Shown: positions 27,501 to 36,048 of the stretch, one piece after another
How the letters are laid out: the number at the start of each line of letters is the position of its first letter
Numbering within the stretch: position 1 is the stretch's first letter
The notes under the pieces: generated by a model
Databases searched by the model: none
What the model was told of the DNA's origin: nothing
Seen by the model: only the letters and a program-made list of their open reading frames with translations
Position numbers and translations under genes: made by a program
Assembly: GCF_001423085.1 (NCBI RefSeq)
Contig: NZ_LMNU01000023.1
Coordinates: 186,100 to 250,099, forward strand
DNA from: Methylobacterium sp. Leaf125
Lineage (GTDB): Bacteria; Pseudomonadota; Alphaproteobacteria; Rhizobiales; Beijerinckiaceae
Direction: 5' to 3'
Length of the DNA stretch: 64,000 bases

Positions 27501-29410
27501 CGTCCGTCCACCTGCGTGGCGTGGTAGGCGCCGAGCTTCACCATCAGGGGGAAGGGCTTCACCGGCGGATCGAACTGCGGCGGCAGGCCGAGGACGGGGG
27601 CGACGCGCTCGATCACCCGGCCGGTGACGACGCCGGAGTTCCAGGCCGCGGTGGCGTAGCCGCCGGATTCCGGCAGGCCCTGGGGTTCGTCCATGATGGT
27701 GACGAAGAGGTATTTCGGGTTGTTCATGGGGGCAGCGGCCATGAAGGTCGTGAACAGGCGGTTCTTCACGTAGCGGCCGTGGATCACCTTCTCGGCCGTG
27801 CCGGTCTTGCCGCCGACGAAGTAGTACGGGATCGCGGCCTTCTTGGCCGAGCCCTCGACGGCGTTGAGGCGCATGATGAAGCGCATCGCCTCGCTGGTCT
27901 CGGTCTTCAGCACCCGGGTGGCCTTGGCCATTGCCGCCTCGGGCGTGGTCTTGAGGAAGGTCGGGGTCATCAGGAAGCCGCCGTTGGCGATGGCGGCCAC
28001 CGCCGCGGTCGCCTGGATCGGCGCCACCGCGAGGCCGTGGCCGAACGCGATGGTGATGGTGTTGATCTCGGTCCAGCGCGCCGGCACGATGGGCTCGGCG
28101 CTCTCGGGCAGTTCCGTCCGCATCCGGTCGGTCAGGCCCATCTTCTTCAGGAAGGCCTTGTGGCCGGGCACGCCGATGCCCAGCGCCATCTTGGCGGAGC
28201 CGATGTTCGACGAGTGGGTGAACACCTCCGGCATGGTGATGACGCGGTTGGTGCCGTGGTACTCGTGGATCTTCTGGCGGCCCCAGTTCAGCACGCCGCC
28301 GCGGGTGTCGAAGGTCGAGTTGACGTTGAACTTGCCGGAATCCAGCGCCATCGCCAGGGTCATCGCCTTGAAGGTCGAGCCCATCTCGTAGACGCCGACG
28401 TTCATGCGGTTGATGCGGTCGGGGTTGAGCGCGTCGGCCGGGTCGTTCGGATCGAAGTCCGGCAGGGAGGCGAGCGCGATCACCTCGCCGGTCTGGACGT
28501 CGAGGATCATGCCGGCGGCGGCCTTGGCCTTGAAGTGGTCGAGGCCCCAGGCGAGCTCGTCCCGCACGGCGAACTGCGCCCGAAGGTCGATGGAGAGCTG
28601 GATCGGCGACAGGTCGGTCTGCTTGGCCACGAGGCCGAAATCGTTGAGCGCCTTGTTGCCCTGGTTGTCGATGTACTTCTCGATGCCGGCGATGCCGATG
28701 TTGTCGAGGTTGGTCACGCCGAGGATGTGCGCGGCGGCGACGCCGTTCGGGTAGACGCGCTTGTGGTCGGGCAGGAAGCCGATGCCCGGGATGCCGAGGC
28801 GGTGGACCTCCGCCTGCTGCTTCGGGGTGATCTCGCGCTTGACCCAGACGAAGCCCTTCTTGGTGGAGAGCTTGGCGCGCAATTCGGTGGCGTTGATCTG
28901 CGGCAGCACGGCGGTGAGGAGTTCGACCGCCTCGTCCTTGTCGTAGATGTTGCGCGGCTCGGCGAAGATCGAGACCGTGCGGATGTCGGTGGCGAGGATC
29001 TCGCCGTTGCGGTCGACGATGTCCGGCCGGATCGCCGTGGTGGCGGCGGCCGCGATCCGGCGGTCGCCGTTATCCGCCTCCGGGAAGGCGGCGCCCAGGA
29101 TCAGGCGCCCGGAAATGGTGGTGAAGACCAGGGTGAAGGCGAGGCCCACGAGGCCGACCCGGGTGTAGGAGCGCTCGATGGCGAGGTGGAACATCGCCCG
29201 CGCGTTGCGGGCGACCCAGGCGCGCTTCGACAGGGCCGGCGACGCGACGGCCTCTGCGGCCGGCTCCAGCCGCGTCCGCTCGACCGGGCGCGCGTCCGGC
29301 GGCGCGCCGGCGCCGGCCTCGACGGGCGCGCGGGTCGGCTCGGCGGCGGAGGCGGTCTCCGGGGAATGGATCGGGTCTTGGCCGGGCGGCGGGACTTCGG
29401 ACACGGGCAC
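27497..29410 (-). CDS. ftsI: Peptidoglycan D,D-transpeptidase FtsI (PBP3, class B)
   Basis: FtsI cross-links septal peptidoglycan in the divisome. The 637-residue protein has a disordered N-terminal tail of about 90 residues, a single membrane helix near residues 110-130 (RVGLVGLAFTLVFTTISGRL), a pedestal domain and a transpeptidase domain. The active-site serine is about residue 345 in YEMGSTFKAMT (SxxK). THSSNIGSAKM holds the SxN motif and VGGKTGTAEKV the KTG motif. Its start is adjacent to the ftsL stop and its stop overlaps murE. The N-terminal cytoplasmic tail, rich in Pro, Ala and Glu, is longer than in enterobacterial FtsI. Confidence 0.97.
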   Translation of the reverse strand: MPVSEVPPPGQDPIHSPETASAAEPTRAPVEAGAGAPPDARPVERTRLEPAAEAVASPALSKRAWVARNARAMFHLAIERSYTRVGLVGLAFTLVFTTISGRLILGAAFPEADNGDRRIAAAATTAIRPDIVDRNGEILATDIRTVSIFAEPRNIYDKDEAVELLTAVLPQINATELRAKLSTKKGFVWVKREITPKQQAEVHRLGIPGIGFLPDHKRVYPNGVAAAHILGVTNLDNIGIAGIEKYIDNQGNKALNDFGLVAKQTDLSPIQLSIDLRAQFAVRDELAWGLDHFKAKAAAGMILDVQTGEVIALASLPDFDPNDPADALNPDRINRMNVGVYEMGSTFKAMTLAMALDSGKFNVNSTFDTRGGVLNWGRQKIHEYHGTNRVITMPEVFTHSSNIGSAKMALGIGVPGHKAFLKKMGLTDRMRTELPESAEPIVPARWTEINTITIAFGHGLAVAPIQATAAVAAIANGGFLMTPTFLKTTPEAAMAKATRVLKTETSEAMRFIMRLNAVEGSAKKAAIPYYFVGGKTGTAEKVIHGRYVKNRLFTTFMAAAPMNNPKYLFVTIMDEPQGLPESGGYATAAWNSGVVTGRVIERVAPVLGLPPQFDPPVKPFPLMVKLGAYHATQVDGR

Positions 29411-29838
29411 TACCTCGAAGTCGTGGTCGGGGTTCTGGTCGTGGTGGTGCGCGGCGTGATGCTGCCGGTGGTGCGCGGCTCGTCACCGCCGCGCCCCGCC
29501 ACCGGCTTCTCCTTCGGCGTCGCGGTGGCCGCCAGCAGCCGGCCGATCTCGTCGCCGCGGTCGGGCCGCGCCGGCAGGTCGGCGAGGCGGCCGAGATGGG
29601 CGGTGCCGATGGGCTCGAGGGCGAGGTAGCGCTCCACCGCCGCCTGGAGCCGGTCCGGCCGGGTCAGGAGCTGCCACTCGGCGCGCAGCACCGCGATGGC
29701 CTGGCGCTCCTTCTTGAGCTGGGTCTGGGCCTTCGAGACCTGCCCGGCCTGGTAGAGCGTGTCGTACTTGATCGAGTAGGCGTAGATCGCCGAGCCGATC
29801 AGGCCGAGCACCGCGATCAGGTTGAGCAAACGGATCAC
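29410..29838 (-). CDS. ftsL: Cell division protein FtsL
   Basis: A 142-residue bitopic protein. [20 protein letters not shown] is the membrane helix with almost no cytoplasmic tail. Residues 32-60 ([20 protein letters not shown]) form the coiled coil that pairs with FtsB, followed by the typical [17 protein letters not shown] stretch. The C-terminal 50 residues are Thr/Arg-rich and probably disordered. FtsL sequences are weakly conserved, so position between rsmH and ftsI is the main support. Its ATG overlaps the rsmH stop by four bases. Confidence 0.9.
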   Translation of the reverse strand: MIRLLNLIAVLGLIGSAIYAYSIKYDTLYQAGQVSKAQTQLKKERQAIAVLRAEWQLLTRPDRLQAAVERYLALEPIGTAHLGRLADLPARPDRGDEIGRLLAATATPKEKPVAGRGGDEPRTTGSITPRTTTTRTPTTTSR

Positions 29839-30893
29839 CGGCGTGCTCCTCCGCTCCGACCTGTCCGCGCGGGCAGCGCGGCCAGGGTCTCGATGGCGGC
29901 CAGGGGGGCGGGCACGGGGGCGTCCGTGCGTTCCACCGCGCGCAGCTTGGCCGAGCGGGCGCGGGGATTGGCGGCGGTCTCGGCGTCGGTGGGCAGCACC
30001 GGGCCCTTGGTCACCACCGCGAAGCTGCGGGGCGCCGGCGCGTCCAGGCTCGGCAGGTGGCGGGAGGCCTGGGCCGCCCGGCCGCTGCGGGCCGAGAAGA
30101 ACTGCTTCACGATGCGGTCCTCCAGGGAGTGAAAGGTCACCACCGCGAGCCGGCCGCCCGGCCGCAGGATGCGCTCGGCGGCGTGGAGCGCCTGGACGAG
30201 CTCGCCGAGCTCGTCGTTCACCGCGATGCGCAGGCCCTGGAAGGTCCGGGTCGCCGGGTGGATGCCGCTGGCCGGATCGGCCCAGACCACGCTGGCGACG
30301 ATGTCGGCGAGGGCCGCGGTGGTCTCGATGCGGGCCTTGCGGCGCGCCTCGATGATCGCCCGGGCGACGGCGCGGGAGCGGCGCTCCTCGCCGTAGTGGA
30401 AGATGATGTCGGCGAGGTCGGCTTCCTCGGACTCGTTGACGAGGTCGGCGGCGCTCGGCCCGGCGCGCTCCATGCGCATGTCGAGGGGGCCGTCGTTGCG
30501 GAAGGAGAAGCCGCGCTCGGCCTGGTCGATCTGCATCGAGGAGACGCCGATATCGAGGACGACCGCGTCGGCGGACGCGTGCCCCGCGTCGCGGACGCAG
30601 GCGTCGAGGCCGCCGAAGCGGCCCGGGACCAGGGTCAGGCGGCCGCCGGCCTCGGTCACCAGGGGCGCACCGCCCGCGATGGCGCCGGGATCGCGGTCGA
30701 TCGCCAGAACGTGAACGGACGGATCGGCCTTGAGCATCGCGCGCGTGTAGCCGCCGGCCCCGAAGGTGCCGTCGACGGCCAGGGTCCGGCCCGGCAGGTC
30801 GAGGGCTTCGAGGACCTCCGCCAGCAGGACGGGGACGTGGGGCGCCCCGTCGGACACCCGGCTCACCCGCGCCTCGCGGGGGGCGCGCGTCAT
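29835..30893 (-). CDS. rsmH: 16S rRNA (cytosine1402-N4)-methyltransferase RsmH
   Basis: RsmH (MraW) methylates C1402 of 16S rRNA using S-adenosylmethionine. [29 protein letters not shown] and [20 protein letters not shown] are the SAM-binding and family motifs; [13 protein letters not shown] and [16 protein letters not shown] follow in the catalytic domain. The start at 30893 gives a 352-residue protein beginning [11 protein letters not shown]; a longer open frame upstream is non-homologous. It leads the visible cell-wall cluster. mraZ, which usually precedes rsmH, is not found in the 400 bp upstream. Confidence 0.97.
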   Translation of the reverse strand: MTRAPREARVSRVSDGAPHVPVLLAEVLEALDLPGRTLAVDGTFGAGGYTRAMLKADPSVHVLAIDRDPGAIAGGAPLVTEAGGRLTLVPGRFGGLDACVRDAGHASADAVVLDIGVSSMQIDQAERGFSFRNDGPLDMRMERAGPSAADLVNESEEADLADIIFHYGEERRSRAVARAIIEARRKARIETTAALADIVASVVWADPASGIHPATRTFQGLRIAVNDELGELVQALHAAERILRPGGRLAVVTFHSLEDRIVKQFFSARSGRAAQASRHLPSLDAPAPRSFAVVTKGPVLPTDAETAANPRARSAKLRAVERTDAPVPAPLAAIETLAALPARTGRSGGARR

Positions 30894-31293
30894 CGGGCGA
30901 TCCCGACGCGCGGCGGTCGCGCGACCGAGGGCGCGGAGGGACGGAGCGAGGACTCGACCGGACTGATGCGGCGCATGCGTCCCTTCCACGGGGCTGGAGC
31001 GCGCGGGCGCGGCTCGGAGAGACGGGGCGTCTCCGGGTCGACGCGTCACGCGACCGCGCATGCGGACACCGGCCTGCCTGGGACAGGCTGCGTCCGTCGA
31101 TCCGAAAATCGCCGTTGACGGGATGAATCGGGGTACCATGGGCCTCTGAGCGCCGTCAACGAACCTGGCCGAGGGGGAGCGGCTCGGACGGATCAGACCT
31201 CAGCAAGGTTAACCGAGCGTAAGTTTTCGCACGCAAAGGCGTCGTTCCGGACCGGTCGGGGCCCCTCCTCCGGCGCCGCGACGGGGCCGCCGC
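30894..31293 (-). promoter_or_regulatory. Intergenic region upstream of the cell-wall cluster, no gene
   Basis: No credible gene is seen. An inverted repeat, CGTTGACGG at 31113-31121 and CCGTCAACG at 31153-31161, places TTGAC on both strands. On the minus strand this could be a -35 box for rsmH, but no good -10 box follows. A TTAA half-site at 31209 only weakly resembles a CtrA box. The end of the chemoreceptor transcript must also lie here. Confidence 0.3.
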
Positions 31294-32955
31294 TCAGGCC
31301 GCCCGGACATTGCCGAGGAACTCCTCGATCTCGGTCCGCAGCATGCGCGACTGCCCGGCAAGGGCATCCGCCGCGGAGGCGACGGCGCGGGCGACGCCGC
31401 CCGCGTCGTCGGCCGAGTGGGCGACCTCCGCGATGTCGGCGGTGACCCGATCGGTGCCGGCGGACGCCTCCGCCATGCTCCGCACGATCGCGTGGGTGGT
31501 GGTCCCCTGCGCCTCCACGGCCCCGGCGATGCTCGTCGTGACGCCGCTCATGGCGTGGATCTGCGCCGTGATCTCGGCGATCGCCTGCGCGGCGCCGTCC
31601 GTGGCCCCCTGGATCGCGGCGATCTGCTGGCGGATCTCCTCCGTCGCCCGCGCCGTCTGCGACGCCAGTTCCTTCACCTCGGTGGCGACCACGGCGAAGC
31701 CGCGTCCGGCCTCGCCGGCCCGCGCGGCCTCGATGGTGGCGTTGAGGGCGAGGAGGTTGGTCTGGCCCGCGATGGTCGAGACCAGGCCGACGACGTTCCC
31801 CACCCGGGTCGCGGCACTGGAGAGAGCCGCCATGGTCTCGCCGGTGCGGGCGGCCGCCGTCACGGCGGCGGAGGACAGCTCCGCCGCCTGCACCACCTGC
31901 CGGCCGATATCGGCGACCGTCGAACCGAGCTGGTCGGCGGAGGCGGCCACGGCGGTGACGTTCCCGGACGTCTGCCGCGCGGCCTCGGCCGCGCTGGTGG
32001 AGCGGGCCGCGGTTCCGGCGATCGCGACCTGCATCGTCTCGGAAGCGGATTGCAGGCCGGTCACGGCCTCGCCCACATGCGCGACGATGCCGCCCACCGA
32101 TCGCTCGAACCGGTCGGCAAGGTCGGACAACAGGCTGCGCCGGGCCTGCTCCTCGCGCAGGCGCGCGGCCTCCGTCGTCTGCAGTTGCCGGGCGGCCTCC
32201 GCCAGGGACATGTCCCGGATCCGCATCACGGCGCGGGCGATGTCGCCGATCTCGTCGCGGCGCCCCGTTGCGGAAAGCGTCACGGAGGTGTCGCCGCCGG
32301 CGAGGCGGGTGGTGTCGGCGGTCAGGCGCACCAGGGGCCGGGCCAGCGTGCCGGCCAGCCACCAGGCCGTGCCCGAGCCGAGGACCACGACGACGGCGAC
32401 GAGGCCGAGCATGGCCCGGATCTGCCAGAGGGTCGCCGCCCGGGTCGCCTCGATCCGGCTCCGCGTATCCGCGGCGGCCAGCGCCACCGCCTCGTCGAAG
32501 CGCTGCCGCAGGCGCCGGCTTTCCTGCGCCATGCGGTCGAGGGTCGGGATCTCCCGGGCGGGGCGGATTCCCAGGAGGACCTCCGCGTCCCCGCGCCATT
32601 GCCGCGCCTCGGCGGCGGCGCTGCGGGCCAGCGTCACCATCCGCTCGGATTCGGCGAGGGTTTCGAGCCGGTCGAGCAGCGCCATCAGCTGATCCCCGGC
32701 GGCGGTGAACTCCGCCTGGATCGGCGCCATGTCGAGGAGGTCGGTCATCGCGCTCACCCGCGCGATCAGCGCCTCCGCGCGGTGGAAGCGGTCGCGGGCG
32801 ATGCGGCTCGCCTCGTTCATCTCGGTGGTGCGGCTGCCCAGGCGGGACAGGTCGTCCACGGCCCCGAGGCCGACCCACCCGGTGACACCGGAGAGAATCC
32901 CCGCCAGGAGCATGAGGCCGAGCAGCGGAAGCAGGATCGTGTAGCGGATCGACAT
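31294..32955 (-). CDS. Methyl-accepting chemotaxis protein
   Basis: A 553-residue chemoreceptor. The first membrane helix spans residues about 5-27 ([20 protein letters not shown]), and a periplasmic helical bundle to about 175 has no recognisable ligand domain beyond a four-helix pattern. A second helix ([20 protein letters not shown]) is followed by HAMP ([19 protein letters not shown]). The signalling domain contains the hairpin tip [20 protein letters not shown] that binds CheA and CheW. No C-terminal CheR-binding pentapeptide is apparent. It is a lone receptor gene with no che genes nearby. Confidence 0.95.
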   Translation of the reverse strand: MSIRYTILLPLLGLMLLAGILSGVTGWVGLGAVDDLSRLGSRTTEMNEASRIARDRFHRAEALIARVSAMTDLLDMAPIQAEFTAAGDQLMALLDRLETLAESERMVTLARSAAAEARQWRGDAEVLLGIRPAREIPTLDRMAQESRRLRQRFDEAVALAAADTRSRIEATRAATLWQIRAMLGLVAVVVVLGSGTAWWLAGTLARPLVRLTADTTRLAGGDTSVTLSATGRRDEIGDIARAVMRIRDMSLAEAARQLQTTEAARLREEQARRSLLSDLADRFERSVGGIVAHVGEAVTGLQSASETMQVAIAGTAARSTSAAEAARQTSGNVTAVAASADQLGSTVADIGRQVVQAAELSSAAVTAAARTGETMAALSSAATRVGNVVGLVSTIAGQTNLLALNATIEAARAGEAGRGFAVVATEVKELASQTARATEEIRQQIAAIQGATDGAAQAIAEITAQIHAMSGVTTSIAGAVEAQGTTTHAIVRSMAEASAGTDRVTADIAEVAHSADDAGGVARAVASAADALAGQSRMLRTEIEEFLGNVRAA

Positions 32956-32971
32956 CGCGGTGGCTCTCGGC

Positions 32972-33042
32972 GTCAGGGCAGTTCGGTCAGGGCAGTTCGG
33001 TCGGGGCCGTTCGGCCGGGGCAGTTCGGTTGGGATCAGTTCG
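32972..33042. repeat. 14-bp tandem repeat, four copies plus a 15-bp variant, over a stop codon
   Basis: Plus-strand units begin at 32972, 32986, 33000 and 33014, with consensus GTCAGGGCAGTTCG, and a 15-base variant at 33028. The stop codon of the di-haem peroxidase (33035-33037 on the minus strand) lies inside the last unit, so the array extends downstream of that gene. It fills the gap before the chemoreceptor gene. Confidence 0.9.
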
Positions 33043-34045
33043 GCAGGTTGGGGAGCGCGGTCCGGGTCTGCTCGGCCGTGAGGGCGCGCAGGAACGCGAT
33101 CAGGTCCGCCCGTTCCTCCGGGGCCAGCCGGAGCGGCTTCATCAGCGGCGACTTCGAGGGTCGGGCGATCCCGCCGCTCTCGTAGAAGGCGACGATCGCC
33201 TCGAGGTCGGCGAACTGACCGGCATGGCCGAAGGGGGCGCGATAGGTCAGGTTGCGCAGGCCCGGCGTCTTGAAGGCGTGCCGGGCCAGGACCGAATCCG
33301 GCTCGAAGGCCGCGCGGCCGAGATACCGGGTCGGCAGGCCGAGGTCGTGGAAGCGGTTGTCGGTGAAGTTCCAGCCGGTGTGGCAGCTGGCGCAGCCCGC
33401 CTTGCCGGTGAAGAGGGCGAAGCCACGCTGCGCGGCCGGCGCGATCGCGGTCTCGTCGCCATCGACCCAGCGGTCGAACGGGGCCCAGCCCGAGACCACC
33501 GTCCGCTCGTAGGTGGCGATCGCGGTCAGGATTCCCTCCTGCGTCACTCCCTTGCCGGGGAAGAGCCGGGCGAACCAGGCCTCGTATTCCGGCCGGGCCT
33601 TGAGGCGGGCGATGATTTCGGGAAACTTGCCGTCCATCTCCGCATCGGCGGTGATCGGGCCCATCGCCTGCGTCTCGAGGTCCGGCGCGCGCCCGTCCCA
33701 GAACAGGGTCGGGATCCAGGCCGCGTTCAGCACCGTCGGAGCCTTGCGGCCCAGGGGCGTGTTGGTCGCCCCGATCGCGCCCGGCACCGGGACCTCGAAA
33801 CCGAAGGACGGGTTGTGGCAACTCGCGCAGCTGAGGTTCTGCTTGCCGCTCAGGCGCGGATCGAAGAACAGCATCTTGCCCAGCGTCGCCATCTGCGGCG
33901 AGTACGGGGCGTTCTCCGGAAACGGGATCGAGGTCGGCCGCCGGTAGGGGGTCCGCGGATCGTCGCGTTCGGAGGCCGTCGCAAGGTGCCCGGCGCAGAG
34001 CAGGGCGCCGGCGGCCAGCATCATCATCCCGCGCAGAAACGGCAT
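33035..34045 (-). CDS. Di-haem cytochrome c peroxidase / MauG family protein
   Basis: A 336-residue exported protein. The N-terminus [20 protein letters not shown] is a signal peptide. Two CASCH haem-binding motifs, in [14 protein letters not shown] and [13 protein letters not shown], mark the peroxidatic and electron-transfer domains of the CCP/MauG family. [17 protein letters not shown] and [19 protein letters not shown] are further family signatures. It should reduce hydrogen peroxide in the periplasm with electrons from a c-type cytochrome or quinol, or act on a partner protein. The methionine at 34045 leaves a good signal sequence; a start six residues earlier is also possible. Confidence 0.92.
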   Translation of the reverse strand: MPFLRGMMMLAAGALLCAGHLATASERDDPRTPYRRPTSIPFPENAPYSPQMATLGKMLFFDPRLSGKQNLSCASCHNPSFGFEVPVPGAIGATNTPLGRKAPTVLNAAWIPTLFWDGRAPDLETQAMGPITADAEMDGKFPEIIARLKARPEYEAWFARLFPGKGVTQEGILTAIATYERTVVSGWAPFDRWVDGDETAIAPAAQRGFALFTGKAGCASCHTGWNFTDNRFHDLGLPTRYLGRAAFEPDSVLARHAFKTPGLRNLTYRAPFGHAGQFADLEAIVAFYESGGIARPSKSPLMKPLRLAPEERADLIAFLRALTAEQTRTALPNLPN

Positions 34046-34462
34046 CGCGAAACCTCGGATCAATCACAACAGAGACCCGCGAGATCGTGTCTCCGGCCGG
34101 CTCAGCCTTCGTCTATCGGTCCGATCTTAAGCTTTTCCTAGTTCGAGAAACAATCTTTCCCATCGCTACATCAGCATAGACCGGAAGCTGATCTTACTGC
34201 GAGCCAAGTCTATCGGAAGCCGTGCACGCCCCGGCCGCACGATCTCAGCGCGCGTGTCGCGACAACGCCGTGGTCGATCGGAGCTTCGGTGAGGGCGATT
34301 GCGGTGCGCCTGCACGGCGCGCGAGCCGGCCGACCTGCCTCCGCACATCGAATTCTGGCGATGCGGGGGCATTGCGACCGCGACACCTGCGATGGCCTGC
34401 GCGAACGCTGGCCATCGCGATCGCCGCCGGTCTCGGGGCGGCGCGACGGTGACTCGGCGAGC
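34046..34462. other. Intergenic region without a gene
   Basis: About 415 bp between the peroxidase start and the 3' end of RNase P RNA. The part at 34100-34220 is clearly richer in A and T than its surroundings and probably holds the peroxidase promoter on the minus strand. The segment TCTATCGG occurs twice (near 34113 and 34210). Short open frames here lack ribosome sites and typical codon usage, and I do not call them. Confidence 0.4.
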
Positions 34463-34875
<413 letters not shown>

Positions 34876-34967
34876 GGCGCGGGTGTGCGCCGGGCACGGC
34901 CCGGGGGTCAAGGCCCAGATGTCGCCGCGCGGGCGCAGCAGCGGTGACGCTCGACGATTCACCCGCA

Positions 34968-35072
34968 AAGCGGCATCCCGAGAGACCCATTGCCGCCGGG
35001 AGCGGCATGCCGAGATGACGATTGCCGCCGGGAGCGGCATGCCGAGACGACGATTGCCGCTGGGAGCGGCAT
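34968..35072. repeat. 32-bp tandem repeat, three copies plus a partial one
   Basis: Copies start at 34989, 35021 and 35053 with core ATTGCCGCCGGGAGCGGCAT, and a partial, more diverged copy precedes them at 34968. The array lies in the 345-bp space between RNase P RNA and the small helix-turn-helix gene, where no other gene is seen. The unit is not a multiple of three, so it is not coding. Confidence 0.92.
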
Positions 35073-35220
35073 GGCGGGATTTTGGCCAGGCCGCTTGCGG
35101 AGCCGGCGCCCCGCGCCAGGTCTTCGGGGCTGGCGCACCGGCAGGTCCGGCGCCGCCAGGGACCATCCGGGCTCCCGGATCCGACCGGATCAAGGGGCCG
35201 CAACGGAGCAGGAGGACGCG

Positions 35221-35397
35221 ATGGCGACGAACGACACCGCCTGGACGCTCGAATCCGTCCAGCAACTCACCGCGATGGCCCGCGAGGGCATTCCGGTCTC
35301 GGTCATGAGCCTGAAGCTGCGCCGGCCGATCGAGATCGTGGCGGCCAAGCTGAGCCAGCTCGGTATCACGCCCGTGCCGGAGACCGGGGACGCCTGA
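35221..35397 (+). CDS. 58-residue helix-turn-helix protein resembling the GcrA N-terminal domain
   Basis: The ATG follows AGCAGGAGGACGCG, a strong ribosome site. The product, AWTLESVQQLTAMAREGIPV then SVMSLKLRRP and IVAAKLSQLGI, matches the pattern of the GcrA DNA-binding domain (W-T-x-E-x-V, L, G, S, L, then V-x-x-K-x-x-x-L-G-L). GcrA is an alphaproteobacterial cell-cycle regulator that works with sigma70 at CcrM-methylated GANTC promoters. This protein has only the helix-turn-helix and lacks the C-terminal sigma-binding part. Similar small proteins are common in Hyphomicrobiales, as far as I recall, with no assigned function. Gene reality is fairly sure; the GcrA relationship is inference from pattern. 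Confidence 0.75.
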   Translation: MATNDTAWTLESVQQLTAMAREGIPVSVMSLKLRRPIEIVAAKLSQLGITPVPETGDA

Positions 35398-35460
35398 GAC
35401 GAGGGCCCGAGGCCCCGGACGAACGGCCCCGCGCGGGGGTCGTTCGCCCGGACCGGACGC

Positions 35461-35901
35461 CTACCAGGAGCCGGTGTTCTCCATCGAGGACCAGGGCTCC
35501 TGCGGCGGCTTGGCCGGGCCCTTCTGCAGCAGCTCGATCGAGATGCCGTCGGGGGACTTCACGAAGGCCATGTTGCCGTCGCGGGGCGGGCGGTTGATCG
35601 TGACCCCGGCCGCCTGCAGCTTGGCGCAGAACGCATAGATGTCGTCGACCTCGTAGGCGAGGTGGCCGAAGTTGCGGCCGCCCGAATAGGTCTCCGGGTC
35701 CCAGTTGTGGGTCAGCTCGATCACGGGCGCCTGGGTTTCCCTGGCGGTGCCGGCATCGTCGGGGGCGGCCAGGAACACGAGGGTGAAGCGACCCTTCTCG
35801 TTGTCGACGCGACGCACCTCCTGAAGCCCGAAGGTGTTCACGTAGAAGTCGAGGGCGCGGTCGAGGTCCGCGACGCGGACCATGGTGTGCAGGAATCGCA
35901 T
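35461..35901 (-). CDS. gloA: Lactoylglutathione lyase (glyoxalase I)
   Basis: GloA converts the methylglyoxal-glutathione adduct to S-lactoylglutathione, removing a toxic by-product of glycolysis and C1/C3 metabolism. The 146-residue protein opens [20 protein letters not shown], with the metal-binding histidine at residue 5. The other ligands lie in [10 protein letters not shown] (Glu), [16 protein letters not shown] (His) and ISIELLQKG (Glu). Length and order fit the short nickel/cobalt-type enzyme. It stands between the small GcrA-like gene and divergent pepN. Confidence 0.95.
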   Translation of the reverse strand: MRFLHTMVRVADLDRALDFYVNTFGLQEVRRVDNEKGRFTLVFLAAPDDAGTARETQAPVIELTHNWDPETYSGGRNFGHLAYEVDDIYAFCAKLQAAGVTINRPPRDGNMAFVKSPDGISIELLQKGPAKPPQEPWSSMENTGSW

Positions 35902-36048
35902 GGGTGGGGGCTCTCCAGGGGACTAGCGCCTATGTGGTCCGGCGCGGGCACGGGTCAACGCGGGGCACGCGTCAACGAGCCGGAGCCCGCGCGCGTTGCG
36001 CCGCCGCGGCGCACCCCGCACAGTGGGGGCTCAGCCCGAGGAGTCCGC

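Noticed and set aside
31209..31223. CtrA binding site upstream of rsmH
   Set aside because: TTAA is followed after seven bases by TAAG instead of TTAA, so the match is too weak, and it lies over 300 bp from the start codon.
34876..35220. tRNA or other structured RNA in the gap next to rnpB
   Set aside because: No cloverleaf or T-loop sequence was found; the structure seen is explained by the 32-bp repeats.
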